This document shows positions 32,156 through 41,032 of a DNA stretch of 64,000 bases, one piece after another. The notes beneath the pieces were generated by a model. That model was given only the letters and a program-made list of their open reading frames with translations, was not told the DNA's origin and made no database searches. This DNA comes from Alphaproteobacteria bacterium (GTDB lineage: Bacteria; Pseudomonadota; Alphaproteobacteria; Reyranellales; Reyranellaceae). The first letter of the stretch is position 1. The number at the start of each line of letters is the position of its first letter. The stretch spans positions 1 through 64,000 of the forward strand of contig JAFKFL010000015.1 of NCBI GenBank assembly GCA_017308235.1, in the 5' to 3' direction. The translations under genes and the position numbers were made by a program.

Positions 32156-34231
32156 TCAGGCGAGGCCGACCGCCCACAGCGCGAAGGCATAGGCAACCGC
32201 GACTTCGTCGAGGCGATCGAACCGGCCGGCCGCGCCGCCATGGCCCGCCCCCATATTGGTTCGCAGCAGGACCGGGCCACCTGAGGTCATGGTCGCACGC
32301 AGCCGCGCCACCCATTTGGCGGGCTCCCAATAGGTGACGCGCGGATCGGTCAGGCCCGCCATGGCGAGGATCGCGGGATAGGGTTTCGCCTGCACGTTCT
32401 CGTACGGCGAGTAGGACAGGATGGTGCGGAACGCCGCCTCGTCGGCGAGGGGATTGCCCCATTCGGGCCATTCGGGCGGCGTGAGCGGCAGCTTGTCGTC
32501 CAGCATGGTGTTGAGGACGTCGACAAACGGCACCTCGGCCACGATGCCGGCGAACAGCTCGCCCGCACGGTTGGCGACCGCCCCCATCAGCATGCCGCCG
32601 GCGCTGCCGCCGTGCGCCACGATGCGCTTGGCCGAGGTGTATTTGCGGTCGATCAAGGCGCGGCCGGCGGCGGCGAAGTCGTCGAACGTGTTGGTTTTCT
32701 TCTCGCGCTTGCCGTCGAGATACCACGACCATCCCTTGTCCGCGCCGCCCCGGATATGGGCGATGGCGTAAACGAAACCGCGATCGACCAGTGACAGGCG
32801 ATTGGACGAGAACGAGGCCGGCATTGCCATGCCGTAGGAGCCGTAGCCATAGAGAAGCAGCGGCGCACGGCCATCGAGGGCGAGGTCGCGGCGATGCAGG
32901 ATCGAAACAGGCACGTCTGCGCCATCGTGGGATTTCGCCATGATGCGGGTCGTCGTATAGGCGGCGGGGTCGTGGCCCGACGGGATCTCCTGCCGCTTGC
33001 GCAGGGTCCGCGTGCGGCTGGCCATGTCGTAGTCCCAGACCTCCGCCGGCGTCGTCATCGAGGAATAGGCGAAGCGCAGGGTGGTGGTGTCGAACTCGTA
33101 GCCGCCCACGATATCGAGCGAATAGGCCGCTTCGTCGAAGGCGATCGTGTGCTCACTATCGTCCCGCAGATCACGGATCACGATCGAGGGCAGTGCATTG
33201 GCGCGCTCCAGGCGCACCAGATGACCGGCGAAGAGGTCGAGCCCCAGCAGATAAACGCCCGGACGATGCGGGATGAGCTCGCGCCAATTCTCGCGACCGG
33301 GCGACGACAGCGGCGCGGTGACGACTTTGAAATCGATCGCGCTGCCCTCATTCGTCAGGATGAAGAGCGTGTCACCCTGATCGGCAACGCCGTAGCGCAC
33401 GCCCTTTTCCCGCGGCGCGATCAGGCGCGGTTGCGCTTCCGGCTGCGAAAGGTCGATGAGCCGCTGCTCCGACGTGTCATGGTCGCCACCGGAGACGACG
33501 CAAAAGCGGCCGCTCGCGCTCTCGTGGATGTTCGTGAACCAACCCGGATCCTGCTCCTCATAGACAAGAACGTCGTCGGACTGCGGCGTGCCCAGCCGAT
33601 GGCGGAAGACCTGCAATGGCCGATGATTGTCGTCCAACCGGACGTAGAAAAAGAACGAAGAGTCCCGGCCCCAGACGACGCTGCCGCCGGTCTGCTCGAT
33701 GACATCGGGCATGTCCTCGCCGGTCGCCCAGTGCCGGACGCGGATGGTGAAGTATTCCGAGCCGCGCTGGTCGGCACTCCAGGCCTCGAGCTGGTGGTCG
33801 GGCGAATGGCGCGTGCCGCCGAACTTGAAGTAGCCGGAGTCCTTGGCCAACGCGTCACCGTCGAGGGCAAGCTGGAAGTCGCTGCCGTCCCTGGGCACGC
33901 GGCCGATCAAGGCATGCTGGCCGCCCTGCCGGTATTTCCAAAGATAGGCGTAAGGCCCATCGGGCATCGGTACGCCCGAATCGTCCTCCTTGATGCGGCC
34001 GCGCATTTCCGCGACCAGCGTCTTCTGCAGCGCTTCGGTGGGGGCGAGAATGGCTTCCGTGTAGCGGTTCTCGGCCTCCAGATATGACCGGATGTCCGGA
34101 TCGAGGCGCGACGGATCACGCAGCACTTGCTGCCAGTTCTCGTCCTTCAGCCAGGCATAGTCGTCCGTGAGCGCAACGCCATGCAGCGTCCGCCGCGAGG
34201 GACGCCGCGGCGCGAGCGGAGGTGCTTCCAA
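32156..34231 (-). CDS. ptrB: Oligopeptidase B (S9A serine peptidase)
   Basis: A 691-residue prolyl-oligopeptidase-family enzyme: an N-terminal seven-bladed propeller (from LKDENWQQVLRDP to about residue 420) and a C-terminal alpha/beta hydrolase domain. The nucleophile is Ser in AHGGSAGGMLMGA, the Asp lies in AGLTDPRVTYWEP, and the His in GAGHGGAAGRFD. Oligopeptidase B cleaves small peptides after Arg/Lys in the cytoplasm. The start is TTG 34231, seven bases after the aldolase stop, with GAGGG overlapping that stop, so translation is coupled. Confidence 0.9.
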   Translation of the reverse strand: MEAPPLAPRRPSRRTLHGVALTDDYAWLKDENWQQVLRDPSRLDPDIRSYLEAENRYTEAILAPTEALQKTLVAEMRGRIKEDDSGVPMPDGPYAYLWKYRQGGQHALIGRVPRDGSDFQLALDGDALAKDSGYFKFGGTRHSPDHQLEAWSADQRGSEYFTIRVRHWATGEDMPDVIEQTGGSVVWGRDSSFFFYVRLDDNHRPLQVFRHRLGTPQSDDVLVYEEQDPGWFTNIHESASGRFCVVSGGDHDTSEQRLIDLSQPEAQPRLIAPREKGVRYGVADQGDTLFILTNEGSAIDFKVVTAPLSSPGRENWRELIPHRPGVYLLGLDLFAGHLVRLERANALPSIVIRDLRDDSEHTIAFDEAAYSLDIVGGYEFDTTTLRFAYSSMTTPAEVWDYDMASRTRTLRKRQEIPSGHDPAAYTTTRIMAKSHDGADVPVSILHRRDLALDGRAPLLLYGYGSYGMAMPASFSSNRLSLVDRGFVYAIAHIRGGADKGWSWYLDGKREKKTNTFDDFAAAGRALIDRKYTSAKRIVAHGGSAGGMLMGAVANRAGELFAGIVAEVPFVDVLNTMLDDKLPLTPPEWPEWGNPLADEAAFRTILSYSPYENVQAKPYPAILAMAGLTDPRVTYWEPAKWVARLRATMTSGGPVLLRTNMGAGHGGAAGRFDRLDEVAVAYAFALWAVGLA

Positions 34232-34238
34232 GAGACCC

Positions 34239-35096
34239 TCAGTAGTTACCGACGGCCTTCACCGCAGGCTTGCCCGGCGCCGGCGCTGCGGTCTTGCCCT
34301 CGACCAGGCCGCGCATCTCGGCGCCCTTGGTGTCCCACCAGTCGGCGAGGATGCGCACGTCCCAGCCAATGCAGAAATGCTTCACGCCCATCTTGAGGTA
34401 CTTTTCCGCGCCCGACGGATCGCGTAGCTCGACGCGCGGATGCAGGCCCTTCTTCAGCGCCATCTCGATCGTCTTCTTCTCGGCGGCCAGCACCTCGGGA
34501 TCGTTGTATTGCGCGGGCTTGCCGATGCTCATGGAGAAGTCCGACGCGCCGAACTGCACCATGTCGATGCCCGGCACCGAGAGGACAGCGTCGAGGTCGT
34601 CCACGCACGACTTCTTCTCGACCATGATGGCGATCACGACATCGTTCAGCGCATCGACGTAGACGGGCTGGCCGCCTTCGCGCACCACGCCCACGTCGCG
34701 GCGCATGCCGACGCCCAGCAACCCGCGGCCGCGCACGCCCTTGGCCATCGTCGTCTCGGCGCGCACGGCGTTCACGGCGGCCTTGGCGTCCTCGACCGTG
34801 CGTATGTCGGCGAACAGGACGCTCTGGAAGCCCGAGCCGATCGCGCGCATGGCCTGGTGCGTGTACTGCGTCTGCTCGATCTTGATCATGCCGCCCAGCC
34901 CCGCCACCTCGAAGGCGCGGCCGAGATTGTCGAGATCGTGCATGTCGAACGGGGCGTATTCGGCCGTGAACTCGACATAGTCGTACTGCCCCGAATGGCC
35001 GATAAGCTCGACCAAGGTGGGCCAGCAGGAGAGGATGTGGGTGCCGACGGTCGGCTGTCCGGCGTTGAGACGTTCGCGAAGCAGGTTGCGGCGCAT
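34239..35096 (-). CDS. HpcH/HpaI aldolase family protein
   Basis: A 285-residue class II pyruvate aldolase-like TIM barrel. Family traits are RERLNAGQPTVGTHILSCWPTLVELIGHSGQYDYVEFTAEY, KIEQTQYTHQAMRAIGSGFQSVLFADIRTVEDA, and a Glu-Asp pair around EKKSCVDDLDAVLSVPGIDMVQFGASDFSMSIG. HpcH enzymes cleave 4-hydroxy-2-oxo acids with a divalent metal. ATG 35096 faces a divergent hydroxyacid dehydrogenase; oligopeptidase B follows on the same strand. Confidence 0.87.
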   Translation of the reverse strand: MRRNLLRERLNAGQPTVGTHILSCWPTLVELIGHSGQYDYVEFTAEYAPFDMHDLDNLGRAFEVAGLGGMIKIEQTQYTHQAMRAIGSGFQSVLFADIRTVEDAKAAVNAVRAETTMAKGVRGRGLLGVGMRRDVGVVREGGQPVYVDALNDVVIAIMVEKKSCVDDLDAVLSVPGIDMVQFGASDFSMSIGKPAQYNDPEVLAAEKKTIEMALKKGLHPRVELRDPSGAEKYLKMGVKHFCIGWDVRILADWWDTKGAEMRGLVEGKTAAPAPGKPAVKAVGNY

Positions 35097-35156
35097 GGCG
35101 ATTCCCCGGTAAGTGCGGTTGGCGTCAGTCTCGCATTTTGCGTCGGGGGAGTGCCA

Positions 35157-36125
35157 ATGTTTCCGTCCAAGGATCAGCTCACGATCTGTTTTGCGCACGC
35201 GGCCTATCAGATGAAGAAACGGTTTGACGCGCGCCAGACCGGCATCAGGAATTTCGAGGTCCGGGCCTACGACGACTTGCAGAAGCGGGTCGGCGAGGCC
35301 GATGTGGTCGTGGTTTCCGGCATGTGGAAGAACGACCTGATCGCGCACGCCCCCAAGCTGAAGTTCATCCAGTCCATCAGCTCAGGCATGGACCAGTATT
35401 CCAGGGAGCAGCTGGGCGCAAAGAAGGTGCGACTGGCGAGCGCCGCCGGCGTCAATGCCCGGGCGGTGGCCGAGCACGCGATGTCGCTGATCCTGGCCGT
35501 GGCGCGTCGGCTTCCCGAGGCGCGTGACAATCAGCACAAGAAGATGTGGCGCGGCATGATCGGCGATCTTGCCGAGCGCGAAGACGAGCTGGGCGGCAAG
35601 ACGCTGCTGGTGGTCGGCATGGGCCGTATCGGCAGCGACCTCGCCAGGCTCGCCAAGGCCTTTGACATGAAGGTGGTCGGCATCCGGCGTGATCCGGCGC
35701 AGGGCGCCAATGGCGCGGACTCCATCCACGCGATGGCCGATCTGGTGAAGCTTGTCCCGCAGGCCGATTTCGTCGCGCTCACCTGCGCGCTCACGCCGGA
35801 GACCACCGGGCTCATGAGCGCGGCGGCTTTTGCGGCGATGAAGCCGTCGTCGGTGTTCGTGAACGTGGCGCGCGGCAAGGTCGCGGACGAGGCGGCGCTG
35901 ATCGAGACGATGAAGGGCGGCAAGATCTGGGCCGCGGCACTCGATGTCACGGCCGACGAGCCTTTGCCGGCGGCATCTCCGCTCTGGACGATGCCCAACG
36001 TCTTCATCACGCCGCATACGGCCGGCGAAACCCGCCGCTACGAGGACAACGTGATCGACATCCTGATCGAGAATCTCGAGCGCCTGTGGCGCGGCGAGAC
36101 AGCCTTGCGCAACCAGGTTCTCTGA
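35157..36125 (+). CDS. D-2-hydroxyacid dehydrogenase
   Basis: A 322-residue NAD(P)-dependent hydroxyacid dehydrogenase. The Rossmann motif is LLVVGMGRIGSDLARLA, followed by the catalytic Arg (VNVARGKVADEAAL), Glu (TADEPLPAASPLW) and His (FITPHTAGETRRY). The VVSGMWKNDLIAHAPKLKFIQSISSGMDQY stretch is typical of GhrA/YcdW-like glyoxylate/2-oxoacid reductases. ATG 35157 has GGGGGAG close upstream. It is divergent from the HpcH aldolase, whose product (pyruvate or another oxoacid) it could reduce, by inference. Confidence 0.87.
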   Translation: MFPSKDQLTICFAHAAYQMKKRFDARQTGIRNFEVRAYDDLQKRVGEADVVVVSGMWKNDLIAHAPKLKFIQSISSGMDQYSREQLGAKKVRLASAAGVNARAVAEHAMSLILAVARRLPEARDNQHKKMWRGMIGDLAEREDELGGKTLLVVGMGRIGSDLARLAKAFDMKVVGIRRDPAQGANGADSIHAMADLVKLVPQADFVALTCALTPETTGLMSAAAFAAMKPSSVFVNVARGKVADEAALIETMKGGKIWAAALDVTADEPLPAASPLWTMPNVFITPHTAGETRRYEDNVIDILIENLERLWRGETALRNQVL

Positions 36126-36151
36126 TCGAAGGTTGCGCAGGAGGAATCGAC

Positions 36152-36733
36152 GTGGCCATTGCAGATCCAAATCGCACGATCCTGACGGGCGAGAACCCTT
36201 TCATTCGTCTCAGCACGCGCGACGGCGATGCCAATTCGACCGATGCCAGCTTCTGGCGCATCCTGTTCTGTCCGGCCGGACCGGGCCATGTGCTCTATCT
36301 CAAGAGCGAGCTCACCGATGGGCTCTGGCGCATCTATTCCGACAACATTGCTATGGCGCGCTGGCTTCAGAAGACGGTGCAGGGCATGCTCAATCCAGAG
36401 CTGAAGGATCTCACGATCCCGGTGACCGACGCCTCTTTCACGAAGTCGGGCGATCCGCGTTATTTCTGGACTGAGCACGTTTCGGCGACGGACGCTGAGA
36501 TCGCGCTTACCTGGCACGATATCGGGGAGCCGCTGCTCATCCACACGCAACCCAACGCGCAGCCCAATCCCAGGCCCTACGGCGTTTGCACCCTGCTGGT
36601 ACCAGCGCTGGCGGCGCGGCTGACGCTGAACGGCACGCAGGCCAAGGGCCAGCCCTGGCCGCGCGAACGCGAGGGCCAGCCTTTCAGCACCTGCGCGCTC
36701 GCCTTCTCGGAGAGCTGGACCGAGCCTCGCTAG
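36152..36733 (+). CDS. Conserved-looking protein of unknown function
   Basis: A 193-residue soluble protein from GTG 36152, which has AGGAGG eight bases upstream. It starts MAIADPNRTILTGENPFIRL and is beta-rich, with FWRILFCPAGPGHVLYLKSELTDGLWRIYSDNIAMARWLQKTVQ and ALTWHDIGEPLLIHT. There is no signal peptide, membrane segment or cysteine cluster. Codon use looks normal for the window. It follows the hydroxyacid dehydrogenase by 26 bases and overlaps the convergent LLM gene by four. I do not recognise the family. Confidence 0.7.
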   Translation: MAIADPNRTILTGENPFIRLSTRDGDANSTDASFWRILFCPAGPGHVLYLKSELTDGLWRIYSDNIAMARWLQKTVQGMLNPELKDLTIPVTDASFTKSGDPRYFWTEHVSATDAEIALTWHDIGEPLLIHTQPNAQPNPRPYGVCTLLVPALAARLTLNGTQAKGQPWPREREGQPFSTCALAFSESWTEPR

Positions 36734-37743
36734 GTCGCAGGCGCGAAGCCGCCGGCTTGGGCAAGCAGCGTGTAGCTCTTGCGGCGCACTGCTTCGTCGT
36801 GGGTCCAAGTGACGACGGCCATTTCGTCGACGCCGACGCGGTCTTTCAATTCGACGATGCGCGCCATGACGTCGGGACCGGTGCCGACGAAGCTGTCTTT
36901 GCGTAGCTGTTCCATCTTCGCCTGCTCAAATGGCGCCAGCGTCGCCGTGGCGGCAACATCTGGCGCCACCAATGGCCCCAGCAAACCCTTGTCGCGATTG
37001 ATGCGCGAGAGCGCCCGCGGCGTGAGGTGGTATTGCGCGTCTTCCATGGTGTCGGCCGCAAGCGCCCATACGCAGAGCGCCGAATGCGGCTCGGGATGGC
37101 GCGCGCTCGGTCGATAGTTTTTCTTGTAGAGCTCGATCGCACGCTCGCCTCCAGCGCCATCGCTGAAGAACCAGGCGTAACAGTAGGGCAGGCCGAACAG
37201 CGCCGCGACTTGCGCACCGTAGTCGGAGCTGCCGAGAATCCAGACTTCGGGAGAGGTGGGTGCGTTTGGATAGGCCTTCACGGCCGCGAACGGATGGCCC
37301 TGCACCAGGGGCTCGTTCTGTACCCAGGCCATCAGGTCGCGCACGTCGGCCGGGAAATGCTCCGGTCGTTCGTTGGCGGCAGGATTGAGGGCAAAGGCCG
37401 TGCGTCCGTCCGAGCCCGGTGCGCGGCCGAGCCCCATGTCAATGCGGCCGGGCGCCAGCGCGTCGAGCACGCGGAACACCTCTGCCACCTTGAACGGCGA
37501 ATAGTGCGGCAGCATGATCCCGGCGCTGCCGATGCGGATGCGCTCGGTCGTGGCGGCAATCGCGGCCATCACGATCTCCGGCGCGGTGCCGACAATGGTG
37601 GGATGGTTGTGGTGCTCCGACACCCAGAAGCGGTCGTAGCCCAACTGCTCGCAATGTCGGGCGAGGGCCACGGTGTCGCGGATCGATTGTTCGTGCGGAC
37701 GGCCAGCAACGGCGACCGACTGGTCGAGAACGGAAAGACGCAT
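36730..37743 (-). CDS. LLM-class flavin-dependent oxidoreductase (MsnO8/YhbW-like)
   Basis: A 337-residue luciferase-like monooxygenase: RLSVLDQSVAVAGRPHEQSIRDTVALARHCEQLGYDRFWVSEHHNHP at the N-terminus, RIRIGSAGIMLPHYSPFKVAEVFRVLDALAPGRIDMGLGRAPGSD, and WILGSSDYGAQVAALFGLPYCYAWF. This is the one-component-like YhbW/MsnO8 branch. Its substrate is unknown. It is divergent from the VOC gene. Confidence 0.88.
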   Translation of the reverse strand: MRLSVLDQSVAVAGRPHEQSIRDTVALARHCEQLGYDRFWVSEHHNHPTIVGTAPEIVMAAIAATTERIRIGSAGIMLPHYSPFKVAEVFRVLDALAPGRIDMGLGRAPGSDGRTAFALNPAANERPEHFPADVRDLMAWVQNEPLVQGHPFAAVKAYPNAPTSPEVWILGSSDYGAQVAALFGLPYCYAWFFSDGAGGERAIELYKKNYRPSARHPEPHSALCVWALAADTMEDAQYHLTPRALSRINRDKGLLGPLVAPDVAATATLAPFEQAKMEQLRKDSFVGTGPDVMARIVELKDRVGVDEMAVVTWTHDEAVRRKSYTLLAQAGGFAPAT

Positions 37744-37803
37744 CGGGCAGGGAACTTAAGTCCAGATCTTCGGTTGTCCACCTGTCCCCGGAAGGAGGCT
37801 GCC

Positions 37804-38247
37804 ATGTCCAAGGCCCCGTGCCGCGTCGTCGGGATTGACCACATCTCGATCAGGGTCAGCGATTACCAGAAATCAAAGACCTTCTATTCGAAGCTGTTCG
37901 GCTTCCTGGGCTTCGAGATTTCGGACGAGTACCCCGGCACGATCGGCTGGACGACCGGCAAGACGCGCTACTGGATTGCCGAAGCCGAGGGCCGCCAGGA
38001 GCACAAGATCGGCGATGTCGGCTTCCACCATTACGCCTTCGAGCTACGCAATCGCCGCGATGTCGACGAACTGCAGGCCTGGCTCGAGAAGGAGGGCGTG
38101 AAAATCGTCGACCCGGCCGACGACTATTACGAGGACTACTACGCCGTTTTTTTCCTCGATCCGGACGGTCTGAAGCTCGAAGGCATGAAATACGGTGAAC
38201 TCACAGAGAAGAAGAAAAAGGCCAGGTCTTTGAAGAAAAAGGCGTAA
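37804..38247 (+). CDS. VOC-family (glyoxalase/dioxygenase-fold) protein
   Basis: A 147-residue protein with one vicinal-oxygen-chelate module. Metal-ligand candidates are His in IDHISIRVSDYQKSKTFYSKLFGFLGFE, His in FHHYAFELRNRRDVDEL and Glu in FFLDPDGLKLEGMKY. Enzymes of this size work as dimers (glyoxalase, fosfomycin-resistance or dioxygenase types). The C-terminus is unusually lysine-rich (TEKKKKARSLKKKA). GGAAGGAGG precedes the ATG. Confidence 0.85.
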   Translation: MSKAPCRVVGIDHISIRVSDYQKSKTFYSKLFGFLGFEISDEYPGTIGWTTGKTRYWIAEAEGRQEHKIGDVGFHHYAFELRNRRDVDELQAWLEKEGVKIVDPADDYYEDYYAVFFLDPDGLKLEGMKYGELTEKKKKARSLKKKA

Positions 38248-38302
38248 TTGTTACATTGAAATGGTTCTGCGAATGACTTGCAATTAAATCGAACATTGCC
38301 AT

Positions 38303-38319
38303 ATTGGAAACGTTCCAAT
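38303..38319 (+). promoter_or_regulatory. 17-bp palindrome upstream of ahpC
   Basis: ATTGGAA-ACG-TTCCAAT is a perfect 7-base inverted repeat with a 3-base centre, 23 bases upstream of the ahpC ATG, in an AT-rich 94-base promoter region. It does not match the ATAG-N7-CTAT OxyR core and may bind another redox regulator. Confidence 0.5.
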
Positions 38320-38341
38320 CTAGAAACTCACGGAGCGTTTC

Positions 38342-38881
38342 ATGCTGACCATCGGCGACAAGTTTCCCTCTTTCGATCTCAAGGCGGTGGTAAGCACCGA
38401 TCCCAAGACCGCCTTCAAGCAGGTCGATCACAAGTCCGACGAGGGCAAGTGGAAGGTCGTCTTCTTCTGGCCGAAGGACTTCACCTTCGTCTGTCCGACC
38501 GAGATCGCGGCCTTCGGCAAGCTCAACCGCGAATTCAACGATCGCGATGCCGTGGTCTACGGCGTCTCGATCGACTCCGAATACGTGCATCTCGCCTGGC
38601 GCCAGAACCATGCCGACCTGAAGGCGCTGCCGTTTGCCATGCTGTCCGACCTCAAGCGCGAGCTCTCGGATGCGCTCGGAGTCCTGGACAAGAACGAGGG
38701 CGTGGCGCTGCGTGCGACCTTCATCGTCGATCCTGAGGGAATCATCCGCTTCGTGTCGGTGAACGATCTCTCGGTCGGTCGCAATCCGCAGGAAGTGCTG
38801 CGTGTCCTCGATGCACTGCAGACCGACGAGCTTTGCCCCTGCAATTGGCAGAAGGGCGAAGACGTCCTGAAGGCCGCTTGA
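38342..38881 (+). CDS. ahpC: Alkyl hydroperoxide reductase AhpC (2-Cys peroxiredoxin)
   Basis: A 179-residue peroxiredoxin. The peroxidatic C51 is in [14 protein letters not shown]. Near the C-terminus C165 and C167 lie in DELCPCNWQ, the same three-Cys arrangement as Mycobacterium tuberculosis AhpC (C61, C174, C176), which is recycled by AhpD, not AhpF. It reduces peroxides and peroxynitrite in the cytoplasm. ahpD follows after 14 bases, confirming the AhpC-AhpD system. Confidence 0.95.
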   Translation: MLTIGDKFPSFDLKAVVSTDPKTAFKQVDHKSDEGKWKVVFFWPKDFTFVCPTEIAAFGKLNREFNDRDAVVYGVSIDSEYVHLAWRQNHADLKALPFAMLSDLKRELSDALGVLDKNEGVALRATFIVDPEGIIRFVSVNDLSVGRNPQEVLRVLDALQTDELCPCNWQKGEDVLKAA

Positions 38882-38895
38882 TCACGGAGCCGATC

Positions 38896-39447
38896 ATGTC
38901 ACTCGATCTCTTGAAAGAACGGCTGCCAGACTATGCGCGCGACCTGAAGCTCAACCTGTCGAGCCTCGCGTCCGAGCAGATCCTGAGCGAGCAGCAGAAG
39001 GCCGGCAGCTTCGTCGCTGCCGCGCTCGCCGCCAATCATGCGCCGACCACCAAGGCGGTGGTCGACGCCTTCGCGGGCCAGCTTTCGCCGGAAGCGCTCA
39101 ATGCCGCCAAGATCGCGGCGGCGCTGATGGCGATGAACAACATCTACTATCGCTTCGTGCATCTCGTGCACGCACCCGACTACAAGACCTTGCCGGCCAA
39201 GCTGCGCATGACCGCGATGGCCAAGCCCGGCGTCGACAAGGTCGATTTCGAACTCTGGTCGCTGGTCGTTTCCGCTGTGAACGGTTGCGGCATGTGCCTG
39301 GAGAGTCATGAGAAGGTCTGCCGCGAGCATGGTCTTTCGGCGGAGCAGATCCAGGCAGCGGTGCGGATCGCAGCGACCGTCCATGCCGTTGCCCGCACGC
39401 TCGCTGCGGAAGAGGCGCTTGTGCCGCAGCTGGCGCAAGCCGCGTAA
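38896..39447 (+). CDS. ahpD: Alkylhydroperoxidase AhpD
   Basis: A 183-residue CMD-family protein. The active-site C131-G-M-C134 with H138 ([15 protein letters not shown]) and E119 match the AhpD proton-relay centre. AhpD transfers electrons from dihydrolipoyl partners to AhpC and has weak peroxidase activity itself. ATG 38896 follows CGGAG. It forms a two-gene operon with ahpC. Confidence 0.95.
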   Translation: MSLDLLKERLPDYARDLKLNLSSLASEQILSEQQKAGSFVAAALAANHAPTTKAVVDAFAGQLSPEALNAAKIAAALMAMNNIYYRFVHLVHAPDYKTLPAKLRMTAMAKPGVDKVDFELWSLVVSAVNGCGMCLESHEKVCREHGLSAEQIQAAVRIAATVHAVARTLAAEEALVPQLAQAA

Positions 39448-39474
39448 GGGGCGCCGAGCCTTGTAGCGTTATGG

Positions 39475-39522
39475 CATGCGGGCCAAACTCCGGTTTGTTC
39501 ATGGATCCGGAGGACCCGCATG
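39475..39522 (+). promoter_or_regulatory. Nested hairpin burying the Shine-Dalgarno and AUG of the aldehyde dehydrogenase
   Basis: CATGCGGG (39475-39482) pairs perfectly with CCCGCATG (39515-39522), which contains the start codon. Inside, CTCCGG (39488-39493) pairs with CCGGAG (39507-39512), which contains most of the GGAGG ribosome site. A 5/2-base internal loop joins them, and a 13-base loop caps the stem. Two or three further pairs (G-U, G-C, U-G) extend the base into the coding region. Confidence 0.5.
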
Positions 39523-41022
39523 TCGACGACCGCTACGCAACTGAAGCCCCAGCCCACCGTCCCCGGCACCTATCAACCGAAAGGCATGCTGATCGGCGGC
39601 AAATGGGTCGGCGCCGCGTCGGGCCAGCGCTTCGCGGTCGAGAATCCCGCCAAGCGTACCGCCGTCGCTGAAGTGCCGCGGTCGGCTGCAGCCGATGTCG
39701 AGGCGGCTGTTGCGGCTGCCGAGAAGGCGTTTGCTACCTGGAAGGCGGTCGTGCCGCGTGAGCGCGGCAAGCTCCTGCTCAAGATCGCCGAGGCGATCGA
39801 GGCCCGGGTCGAGGAGCTCGCCCGCACCATCGCGCTCGAAACAGGCAATGCGCTCCGAACGCAGGCGCGCGGCGAAGCCAAGATGACGGCCGACATCTTT
39901 CGCTATTTCGGCGGACTCGGCTCAGAGCTGAAAGGCGAAACCGTGCCGCTCGGCGAGCATGTCCTCTCCTACACGCGCCGCGAGCCGATCGGCATTGTGG
40001 GCGCCATCATCCCGTGGAATGCGCCGGTGATGCTGGGCGCGCTCAAGATCGCGCCCGCGCTCTGCGCCGGCAATGTGATGGTGATGAAGGCGGCGGAAGA
40101 CGCACCGCTCGGCGTTCTGATGATGGCCGACATCTGCCAGGAATTCCTGCCGGCGGGCGTGCTGAACGTGCTGACCGGCTTCGGCCAGGAATGCGGCGGG
40201 CCGCTCGCCAATCATCCCAAGATCCGCAAGCTCTCCTTCACCGGTTCGACCGAGGTCGGCAAGGTGATCATGCGTGCCGCGGCCGAACGCATCGTGCCCG
40301 TTTCGCTCGAGCTCGGCGGCAAGAGCCCGTCGATCGTCTATCCCGACGTCGACGAGGAATGGACGGTGGACGGCATCATCGCCGCCATGCGCTTCACGCG
40401 CCAAAGCCAGAGCTGCACCGCAGGCTCGCGGCTCTTCCTGCACGAGGACATTTTCGACTCCTTCCTGAACAAACTCGAGAAGAAGACGACGGGACTCAAG
40501 ATCGGCGATCCGCTCGAGGAGGCGACCGACATCGGCACCATCATCAACAGCAAGCAGTACACCAAGGTCTGCAAGTACGTGCAGGACGGCCTCGACCGCT
40601 CCGACGCCAAGCTGGTGTTCGGCGGCCTGCCGCCCAAGACCGGTCCCTTGAGCGAAGGCTACTTCACTCTCCCGACCGTGTTCGCCGATCGCTCGAACGA
40701 CTGGCGGCTGGCGCGCGAAGAGATCTTCGGGCCGGTGCTGGTCGCGATCCGCTGGAGCGACGAGGCCGAGGTGATCCGCATGGCCAATGACAGTCACTAC
40801 GGCCTCGCTGCCTATGTCTGGACGCATGACATCGGCAGGGGCCTGCGTGCGGCCCACGCGATCGAATCGGGCTGGGTGCAGGTGAACCAGGGCGGCGGCC
40901 AGACGCCCGGCATGTCCTACGGCGGCTACAAGCAAAGCGGCATCGGCCGCGAGTTCTCGCTCGAGGGCATGCTCGACAGCTTCACGCAACGAAAGAGCGT
41001 GACGGTCAATCTGGCGGTGTGA
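39520..41022 (+). CDS. Aldehyde dehydrogenase
   Basis: A 500-residue NAD(P)+ aldehyde dehydrogenase. The catalytic Cys is in RQSQSCTAGSRLF, the general base Glu in VSLELGGKSPSIV, the cofactor motif is LSFTGSTEVGKVI, and the oxyanion Asn is in IIPWNAPVML. The C-terminal GGYKQSGIGREFSLEGMLDSFTQRKSV is typical of betaine/aromatic aldehyde dehydrogenases. CGGAGG lies before the ATG but inside a predicted hairpin. It ends ten bases before repeat copy C. Confidence 0.92.
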   Translation: MSTTATQLKPQPTVPGTYQPKGMLIGGKWVGAASGQRFAVENPAKRTAVAEVPRSAAADVEAAVAAAEKAFATWKAVVPRERGKLLLKIAEAIEARVEELARTIALETGNALRTQARGEAKMTADIFRYFGGLGSELKGETVPLGEHVLSYTRREPIGIVGAIIPWNAPVMLGALKIAPALCAGNVMVMKAAEDAPLGVLMMADICQEFLPAGVLNVLTGFGQECGGPLANHPKIRKLSFTGSTEVGKVIMRAAAERIVPVSLELGGKSPSIVYPDVDEEWTVDGIIAAMRFTRQSQSCTAGSRLFLHEDIFDSFLNKLEKKTTGLKIGDPLEEATDIGTIINSKQYTKVCKYVQDGLDRSDAKLVFGGLPPKTGPLSEGYFTLPTVFADRSNDWRLAREEIFGPVLVAIRWSDEAEVIRMANDSHYGLAAYVWTHDIGRGLRAAHAIESGWVQVNQGGGQTPGMSYGGYKQSGIGREFSLEGMLDSFTQRKSVTVNLAV

Positions 41023-41032
41023 TCAAAAGAAT

